Source of the DNA: CAVZRC01 sp052148775 | GTDB lineage: Bacteria; Planctomycetota; Planctomycetia; Isosphaerales; Isosphaeraceae | Length of the DNA: 20,404 bases | Direction of reading: 5' to 3' | Assembly (NCBI GenBank): GCA_052148775.1 | Contig: JBKQHM010000135.1 | Coordinates: forward strand, 1 to 20,404 | In this document: one piece after another, positions 15,005 through 20,404 of the stretch | Layout of the letters: each line of letters begins with the position of its first letter | Numbering within the stretch: the stretch's first letter is position 1 | Notes under the pieces: model-generated | Told to the model about the DNA's origin: nothing | The model's database searches: none | The model's input: the letters and a program-made list of their open reading frames with translations, nothing else | Position numbers and translations under genes: made by a program

Positions 15005-18000
15005 TCACTTCGGGCTCGGCACGAGGGGTTTCCCGCTGGGAGACAGGCTGCCGGACCGCCGCTTCCGGGCGTTGACGAGGCCCGCACCACCCCACAGACC
15101 GGCGAACAGCCCCAGGACCGCCAGTCGCTCCGCGAACGCGGCGGGCGGCAGGGCTCGCTCGTCCTGGGTGGTGGGCTCGCTCGGGACCGCAACGCCGGAG
15201 ACCGTGCCCAGTGGCAGCACCGGGATGGTGATCCCGTCCCACTGCTGCGCCTGCCACAGGACCGAGTCGGACGCCAGGTCGTCAAGGACCGAATCGGACA
15301 CCAGGTCCACCCGGGACCTTGCGACGATGAGATCGTCGAGGCGGAATCGATCGGTTGCCTGGAATCCGCCCGGTTGCGCGTAAGCGATCGGGGCGTTCAC
15401 CGCGGGTTGTGCCGTGATCCCGGCGGGATTCCGCGCCATGAGCCGGCTCGAAACCGGCGTCATTGTGGCTCCGGCCAGAGAGTGAGTCATCGCGCCGGCC
15501 GGGCTGGAATTCGTCCCCCAGCCGAGCGACTGGGCGGATCCGTCGTGCGAGAAGTGACCGATCGTGAGCTCGAGCGTGGACCCCACCGCGGTCACGGGAG
15601 TGGCCACCATCTGGTTGGACGAGGCAGGCCCCGACGTCCCGCCGATAGGCGAGCTGAGGTCCGTGCCGGCCGTGGCGGCCTGGGCATGGCCGAACCCGCC
15701 GCTGCCCATGGTGATGGCACTGAACACGTTGAACGCATTGGTGACACCGTCGCCGCTCGCCCAGGTGCTGGAGAGCGTGGCATCCTGTAGCGGGCTGACG
15801 GTCGGGCCCGAATACGAGGTGCCCGGGCCCTGGTAGGCCACCAGGTCGGACACCAGGAGATTGGCCACCGGCGTCCCCAACCCTGTTACCAGGTTGTAGC
15901 CGGCATTGGCGGTATAGCCGTTGCTGCCGCTGGTGATGACGTTGTAATCGCTCTGGGGCAGGCTGTAGAGGGCTTGCTGGGCCTCGGTCGGGCTCGCGGT
16001 ATTCAGGGTGGATTCGCCAGCGGCCACCCGGCCCTCATCGACCAGCGCCACCAGGCCCGCCCAGGCCGGCGACGACAAGCTGGTGCCGCCCACGACCTCG
16101 AACGGATTGCTAGGATCGAGATTGTACGAATCGGCGATCCAGGCACCGGTGGCCGGGTCGGCGTCGAACGAGACGTCCGGCGTGGTCCGGCTGCCGGTGG
16201 ACTGGACGCCCTCCTGGTAAGCCGGCTCAGGTTCGTACAGGCTGAGGCCGCCGCCGGAGCCGATCGACATGCCCAACGAATCCGAGTAGTAGCCCCACCC
16301 CGTCTCGCTGCTATAGGAATTGTCCGCGTTGAGGTTCAGGGTCGTGCCGCCGACCGCCACGACGTTGGGCGAGAAGGCGGGGTACTCGGGATCGGCCGTG
16401 CCGTAGTCGCCGGTGCTGGCCACGAAGGTCACGCCGGGTACGTTGAAGACGCTGTCGTAATTCGCTTCATCGGCGGCGAAGACGGACTGGCCTTCGGGGA
16501 AGCCCCAGCTCATCGACACGACCGAGACACCGGGTTGACTGGCGGCGGTGGCCACGCCGGTCATCAGGTCGGACAGCGACTGGCTGTTGGCCTCGACCAA
16601 GACGATCTGAGCCCCGGGGGCGATGGCGTGGATCCATTCGACGTCGAGCGCCTCCTCGACTTCCCAGTTATCGGCGCCGGCGCCGCTCGGGTCGGTCGAA
16701 GGCAGGGAGCTGGTTTGGCCGCTCTGGTTGAGCACGGTCAGGAACGAGGATGCCGGCCCATACTGATTGAAGAGCGTCGGTCCGGAGTCCGTCAGGCTGA
16801 ACTGCCCGTCGAAGGTGTCCACGGACGCGAGGATGTTCGGGTCGTCGTAGGCATCGACGATGGCAATCGTCTGGCCGGTGCCGTCCTCCGAAAGGTCGTT
16901 GATGCCGTAGGCGTCCCGGATCTGGGCCGGCGTGTAGGCCAGCCCGGAATCGCTCAGAGTCGCATTCTTGATACCGCCGGCCGTGTTGATGGCGGTGAAG
17001 ACCGAGCTCGTCGCATTGCACGCCGAGGAGTTGATGCTGCCGCTACTGGACTGACTATCGACGGCCGCGATCGAGGTGACGAGGCTGTAGGCGTTGTTGT
17101 TGGTCAAGCCGAGTGGCGAGCCGTTCGACCCGACGTTGTACGTATCCACTCCCGAGCCGCAGGCGGTGACGGTGAACCCGTAGGAGCTCCCAAGGGTGCC
17201 CGCCAGGCAGCTATCCGTCACGTACGCGGACAAATCCGTCGCCAGCACCTGGGCGGCGTCTTTCTGACTGGACGACCCGCTGTTCAGCGACTTGATGCAC
17301 GACGCGATCTGGGTGTTTGTCTCGCCACACAGGTTGCCGAAGAGGTTCGGGTTGACGGTGGCCAGCCAGTTGCCGAGGTTTGTGGAGCTCGACGAACCGT
17401 TGAGGCTGCAGATCAGCCCCTGGCCGTTCGAGGCGGTCCAGAACGAAGTTGTCGCCGTCTGATTCGAACACACGCCCGAACCGGACAAGCTAGAGGGGAC
17501 GCACGTGCCGCCGTTGTCGGCGTCGATCAGCCGGTTCTGGGCGCTGTAGAAGTCGCTCGGGGACAAGCCGAGCTGGGAGATAACCGTCCCGCAAACGAAG
17601 TCAATCTGATAGTCGGAGCTGGGTATCGTGACCGGCCCGAGGGTGTGGGTGCCCGGTCCAAACACCCCGGTGACCGACTGGGAGACCTGCTGGAGGTAGG
17701 CCGAGCTGGCGCTGAAGTACGACTGCGGCGCGACGTAGCTGACCAGCGAGAGCTGGTCGTAATCCCCGCTGGGCACCGTGAAAGTCGCCGTGACGGTCTC
17801 ACCCTGCTGGGTGCTGCCGCGGAGGACCGTAACCGGCTTGGACTGGCCACTCAGCGAATACGAGATACCCGTCAGGTTGCAGCACGGGGTGACCACCCAG
17901 ACCTGCTCTTTCGAGTCGCCGTTGTCACTGACCGAGCTGTTGTTGCCGTCGCCATTATAGGTGGCGTCCCACTGGTAAACACCTGCCGCGGCGGACGCAG

Positions 18001-20404
18001 ACAACGAGTAGGCCGGCGTCGTGTAAGTGCCGTCGCCGTTAACCGTCACCGTCGCCGTGTCCAACTTGGTGCTGCCGCTCGGGTTGTACAGGGTGAAGGT
18101 GATCGTCCCGGTCGGGTTATCGCCGCCGGTCAGCGTGGCTGTATCGGTCAGGGTCGTGCAGGTTCCCAGCGGAACGACGGTCGTGTTCGGTGTCGTGGAG
18201 ATCGACGGGCCGGCCTTGCCGATTACGACCTGCTCCGCCTTGTCGTTGACATCGCTGGCCGAGTTGTTGTTGCTGTCCCCGTTATAGGTGGCATCCCACT
18301 GATAGGTGCCGGTGACGGTACACGCGGTGGGCAGCGTATAACCGGTCGGTGTGGTGTAAGTGCTATCCCCATTGACCGTCACCGTCTCGGTGTCCACCAG
18401 GGTGCCGCTCGGGTTGTACAGGGTAAAGGTGATCGTCCCGGTCGGATCGTCACCGCCGGACAGCGTGGCTGTGTCCTTGAGAGTCAAGGACGAGGAGCAC
18501 GGTGCGCTTGAGGTGCTGGGAGTCGTGGAGATCGACGGGCCGGCCTTGCCGATCACGACCTGCTCCGCCTTGTCGTTGTAGTCGCTGGCGGAGCTATTAT
18601 TGCTGTCGCCGCTGTAGCTAGCATCCCACTGGTAGGTGCCGGTGACGGTACACCCGGTGGGCAGCGTATAACCGGTCGGTGTGGTGTAATTGCTATCCCC
18701 ATTGACCTTCACCGTCTCGGTATCCACCAAGGTGCCGCCCGGATTGTACAACGTAAACGTGATCGTCCCCGTCGGGTCATTGCCACCGGACAACGTCGCC
18801 GTGTCTCTCAGGACCAACGTCGAGCTGCACGGAGTGCTGGTCGTGCTGGGTGTCGTGCTGATCGACGGACTCGCCGGACCACTCACCGTCACCTGTTCCG
18901 CCGTGGCGCCCTTGTCGCTGACGTTCGAGTTGTTGCCGTCGGTGTCGGTGAAGCTGGCGTTCCACTGATAGGTGCCGGTCTGTGCGCCGGTGGGCAGGGT
19001 GTAGCCAGTCGGCGTGGTGTACGTGCCGTCGCCGGAGACCGTGACGGTCTCCGTATCCACCGTCGTCTTATTCGGCGCGATCAACGTGAAGGTGATCGAA
19101 CCCGTCGGCGAATAGCCGCCGGAGAGCACGGCCGAATCGGTCAGAGTCGGCGTCGAAGTGGCTGTCGTCGAAGACGTGGGGGCCGGCGTCGTCGGCGAAG
19201 GACTCGGACTCGGCGTGGGATTGGCCGCCATGGTGCCGCCGTTGTCCGACGAGATGAGACGATCCTGAGGAGTATAGAGGATGTTGGCACTGTCCGGACC
19301 ATACGCGTTACCGTTCTGGTTCGGCTCCAACTGAGTGATCGCCGCGCCGCAGACGAAGTCGATCTGGTAATAGTTGTTCGGGATCGTGACCGACAACGTG
19401 TGGTTCGGTGCTGTGGAGTACGTCCCGGTCGCCTGGGAAAAGATCACCTGCTCGTAAGCGGTAGAGTCGCTGAAGGAGGATCCTGGCGCGGTATAGACCA
19501 CCAGGGTGTACTGGCTCGATCCCGAGGGCAACACGACGGAGACGGTGTCACCTTGCTGCGTGTTCCCGGACAGGCTCGAGACATTCGTGGTAGAGTTTTT
19601 CGAGGTCGTCACCTTGAAGGTAAGGTTGGATGGGCAGCAATTGGGAAGCTGATAGTCGTCGAAGTTGTAGCCGGAATAGCTATGGCCGGCGGTGGCGTTG
19701 ATGGTGTAATAGGTGTTCCCGGCACTCCCGTTCGGCCCGCCGCCCGTCTGGACATAGCCCGACGGCACCGATTCCTGCGCGTAATAGGTGCCCGCGGTGT
19801 TGACTGTGAAGCTGTAGGTGCCATTGTTCGCGGTCGTCGTTGAGGCCACGAACGTCTCGCCACTGCCGACCTGCTCATAGAGGTCGATGGTCACTCCACT
19901 CTGCGGAGTATCGTCGGACGTGAAGCCGTTCCCGGTCAGGTCCAGGTACTTGGTCCCACTGATGGTGATGGAGGACGTGGTCAGGGTGACAGTAGTCACG
20001 TTCGGAGTGGTGGTAATGCTTGGGCTGGCCGAGCTGACCGTCACCTGTTCCTTGCTGTCGTTGTTGTCGCTGGCCGTGAGATTGTTGCCGTTGCTACTCG
20101 TGTAGGTGGCATCCCACTGGTAGGTGCCGATCACCGTTCCGGTCGTCGGCAGGGTGTAGCCGGTCGGCGTGGTGTAAGTGCCGTTGCCGCTAACCGTCGC
20201 CGTCTCCGTATCCACCGGGGTGGCGCCACCCTTGTAGTACAAGGTAAAAGTGATCGAACCGGTCGGGCTATAGCCGCCGGACAGCACAGCCGTGTCCTTC
20301 AGGGTCTCCGTCGTGGTGCCCAGCGTGAAGCTGGTCGGACTGGGGGTAGTGGTGATCGACGGGCTGGCCGGGCTCACCGGCACCTGCTCGTTCGTCACGC
20401 CGAT
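15005..20404 (-). CDS. Multimodular secreted S53 (sedolisin) protease, 5' end outside window
   Basis: At least 1797 residues; numbering here starts at the first in-window GTG (20398). The frame stays open to the window edge in the middle of a repeat, so the true start is outside. Order from the N-terminal side: Ig-like repeat; SdrD-B-like domain; Cys-Cys module; Ser/Pro/Thr linker; four more Ig-like repeats; second Cys-Cys module; a region with FW and YNVGSNG; then the S53 domain (about 1150-1524). Likely catalytic residues are Glu1248 and Asp1252 (VEEALDVEW), Asp1331 (STGDYG) and Ser1440 (GGTSLSSP), the sedolisin Glu-Asp-Asp-Ser set. A low-complexity region and a transmembrane helix (about 1758-1776) with a following RKRR end the protein. 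No S53 prodomain is visible. It is probably secreted and surface-anchored, degrading protein outside the cell. Confidence 0.92.
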   Translation of the reverse strand: MGVTNEQVPVSPASPSITTTPSPTSFTLGTTTETLKDTAVLSGGYSPTGSITFTLYYKGGATPVDTETATVSGNGTYTTPTGYTLPTTGTVIGTYQWDATYTSSNGNNLTASDNNDSKEQVTVSSASPSITTTPNVTTVTLTTSSITISGTKYLDLTGNGFTSDDTPQSGVTIDLYEQVGSGETFVASTTTANNGTYSFTVNTAGTYYAQESVPSGYVQTGGGPNGSAGNTYYTINATAGHSYSGYNFDDYQLPNCCPSNLTFKVTTSKNSTTNVSSLSGNTQQGDTVSVVLPSGSSQYTLVVYTAPGSSFSDSTAYEQVIFSQATGTYSTAPNHTLSVTIPNNYYQIDFVCGAAITQLEPNQNGNAYGPDSANILYTPQDRLISSDNGGTMAANPTPSPSPSPTTPAPTSSTTATSTPTLTDSAVLSGGYSPTGSITFTLIAPNKTTVDTETVTVSGDGTYTTPTGYTLPTGAQTGTYQWNASFTDTDGNNSNVSDKGATAEQVTVSGPASPSISTTPSTTSTPCSSTLVLRDTATLSGGNDPTGTITFTLYNPGGTLVDTETVKVNGDSNYTTPTGYTLPTGCTVTGTYQWDASYSGDSNNSSASDYNDKAEQVVIGKAGPSISTTPSTSSAPCSSSLTLKDTATLSGGDDPTGTITFTLYNPSGTLVDTETVTVNGDSTYTTPTGYTLPTACTVTGTYQWDATYNGDSNNNSASDVNDKAEQVVIGKAGPSISTTPNTTVVPLGTCTTLTDTATLTGGDNPTGTITFTLYNPSGSTKLDTATVTVNGDGTYTTPAYSLSASAAAGVYQWDATYNGDGNNSSVSDNGDSKEQVWVVTPCCNLTGISYSLSGQSKPVTVLRGSTQQGETVTATFTVPSGDYDQLSLVSYVAPQSYFSASSAYLQQVSQSVTGVFGPGTHTLGPVTIPSSDYQIDFVCGTVISQLGLSPSDFYSAQNRLIDADNGGTCVPSSLSGSGVCSNQTATTSFWTASNGQGLICSLNGSSSSTNLGNWLATVNPNLFGNLCGETNTQIASCIKSLNSGSSSQKDAAQVLATDLSAYVTDSCLAGTLGSSYGFTVTACGSGVDTYNVGSNGSPLGLTNNNAYSLVTSIAAVDSQSSSGSINSSACNATSSVFTAINTAGGIKNATLSDSGLAYTPAQIRDAYGINDLSEDGTGQTIAIVDAYDDPNILASVDTFDGQFSLTDSGPTLFNQYGPASSFLTVLNQSGQTSSLPSTDPSGAGADNWEVEEALDVEWIHAIAPGAQIVLVEANSQSLSDLMTGVATAASQPGVSVVSMSWGFPEGQSVFAADEANYDSVFNVPGVTFVASTGDYGTADPEYPAFSPNVVAVGGTTLNLNADNSYSSETGWGYYSDSLGMSIGSGGGLSLYEPEPAYQEGVQSTGSRTTPDVSFDADPATGAWIADSYNLDPSNPFEVVGGTSLSSPAWAGLVALVDEGRVAAGESTLNTASPTEAQQALYSLPQSDYNVITSGSNGYTANAGYNLVTGLGTPVANLLVSDLVAYQGPGTSYSGPTVSPLQDATLSSTWASGDGVTNAFNVFSAITMGSGGFGHAQAATAGTDLSSPIGGTSGPASSNQMVATPVTAVGSTLELTIGHFSHDGSAQSLGWGTNSSPAGAMTHSLAGATMTPVSSRLMARNPAGITAQPAVNAPIAYAQPGGFQATDRFRLDDLIVARSRVDLVSDSVLDDLASDSVLWQAQQWDGITIPVLPLGTVSGVAVPSEPTTQDERALPPAAFAERLAVLGLFAGLWGGAGLVNARKRRSGSLSPSGKPLVPSPK
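15830..16950 (-). other. S53 peptidase domain
   Basis: This part of the protease gene runs from the LAYTPAQIRDAYG entry motif to NLLVSDLVAYQG. Catalytic codons are Glu at 16655-16657, Asp at 16643-16645, the oxyanion Asp at 16406-16408 and Ser at 16079-16081. The spacing Glu to Asp of four residues matches sedolisin. TPDVSFDADPATG follows the family pattern before the Ser. Confidence 0.88.
17050..17480 (-). other. Planctomycete extracellular module (FW...YNVGSNG type)
   Basis: About 140 residues reading TSFWTASNGQGLICSLNG, then LGNWLA, QVLATDLSAYVTDSCLAG, YGFTVT and YNVGSNG. From memory, this motif string recurs in many planctomycete surface proteins (FW..kNGQ.LI..LNG ... YGFTVT..G.....NVGSNGaafG). 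I know of no functional assignment. Confidence 0.55.
17501..17885 (-). other. Cys-Cys module, copy 2
   Basis: It begins CCNLTG and ends DNGGT, with STQQGETV, FSASSAY, YQIDFVCG and RLIDADNGGT in between. It aligns along its full length with the module at 19232-19640. Confidence 0.6.
17890..18875 (-). repeat. Three tandem 330-bp Ig-like repeats inside the protease gene
   Basis: The phrase ATCGACGG...C at 18201, 18531 and 18861 recurs at an exact 330-bp period (110 residues). Neighbouring units share long near-identical DNA, for example ATCGACGGGCCGGCCTTGCC at 18201 and 18531. Each unit encodes SPSISTTP, a TLSGG.DPTGTITFTLYNP strand pair, TYTTP..(Y)(S/T)L and YQWDA.Y.GD.NN, typical of a bacterial Ig-like fold. 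Confidence 0.85.
18876..19185 (-). repeat. Ig-like repeat, diverged fourth unit
   Basis: It encodes AVLSGGYSPTGSITFTL, TVSGDGTYTTPTGYTLP and GTYQWNASF. It lies directly N-terminal to the tandem units, just after the Ser/Pro/Thr linker (19160-19230). It is closer in sequence to the unit at the window edge than to its immediate neighbours. Confidence 0.75.
19232..19640 (-). other. Cys-Cys module, copy 1
   Basis: It begins CCPSNLTFKV and ends DNGGT, with NTQQGDTV, YTLVVYTAPGSSFSDSTAY, YQIDFVCG and RLISSDNGGT in between. It shares its whole motif order with the copy at 17501-17885. It directly follows the SdrD-B-like domain. Confidence 0.6.
19650..19970 (-). other. SdrD-B-like domain
   Basis: About 107 residues starting ITISGTKYLDLTGNG. 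It contains GVTIDLYE, TTANNGTYSFTV and YYAQESVPSGYVQTGG and ends YNFDDYQ. This is the calcium-binding, Cna-B-like beta-sandwich pattern of SdrD B repeats, where the D..GNG loop would bind metal. Confidence 0.8.
20034..20385 (-). repeat. Ig-like repeat at window edge
   Basis: It encodes SPSITTTP, AVLSGGYSPTGSITFTLYY, TYTTPTGYTLPTTGTV and TYQWDATY. Before it, VTNEQVPVSP corresponds to the junction seen between other units, which indicates that another repeat lies beyond the edge. Confidence 0.75.

Noticed and set aside
15974..18511. Plus-strand open frame of 845 codons opposite the S53 protease
   Set aside because: It is antisense to catalytic and repeat modules with clear protein-level signatures; the repeats in this frame merely mirror the 330-bp DNA repeats.

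Overview
The window is GC-rich (by eye about two thirds G+C) bacterial chromosome. It fits a planctomycete, most likely of the Isosphaeraceae type. The reasons are: a Tat-exported Gfo/Idh/MocA oxidoreductase and a Tat-exported ThuA-like protein, a giant Ser/Thr-rich secreted S53 (sedolisin) protease built from Ig-like and SdrD-B-like modules, a protein kinase sitting alone next to accA, frequent GTG starts, long antisense shadow ORFs from GC-rich codon use, and long spacers holding palindromic repeats. No rRNA, tRNA, CRISPR, insertion sequence or phage gene was recognised.

Layout: 23-316 (-) small hypothetical protein. 463-792 (+) a broken remnant resembling the DNA phosphorothioation-associated putative methyltransferase. 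913-1029 inverted-repeat element. 1136-2461 (+) secreted oxidoreductase. 2470-2557 palindromic convergent spacer. 2595-3644 (-) accA, preceded in the same direction by 3742-4638 (-) a protein kinase with unusual motifs. 5088-6422 (+) ExeA-like AAA ATPase with a long disordered tail. 7112-7891 (+) polyprenol-phosphate-mannose-synthase-like glycosyltransferase with a perfect 23-bp palindrome in its leader. 7982-8305 and 8341-8646 (-) two tandem, distantly paralogous helical small proteins. 9249-10151 (+) ThuA-like protein. 10333-13584 (-) a fusion of an N-acyl-D-amino-acid deacylase and a YtcJ-like amidohydrolase. 13819-14835 (+) a second, cytoplasmic Gfo/Idh/MocA oxidoreductase. 15005-20404 (-) the multimodular S53 protease, whose 5' end lies outside the window.

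How the genes fit together: there is no single large operon. Most genes are monocistronic and separated by spacers of 100-700 bp; the only same-strand neighbours are kinase-accA, the two small paralogs, and the well-separated ATPase and glycosyltransferase. The theme is sugar and carbon handling (two oxidoreductases, ThuA) plus secreted or periplasmic hydrolysis (amidohydrolase fusion, sedolisin), with housekeeping lipid and glycan genes (accA, GT2). All four convergent gene pairs are separated by strong palindromes, including a clear intrinsic terminator (14857-14885) for the protease. The most unusual items are the methyltransferase remnant with an apparent in-frame internal deletion, the two-enzyme amidohydrolase fusion, and the modular architecture of the protease, which includes a duplicated Cys-Cys module that I cannot assign to a named domain.
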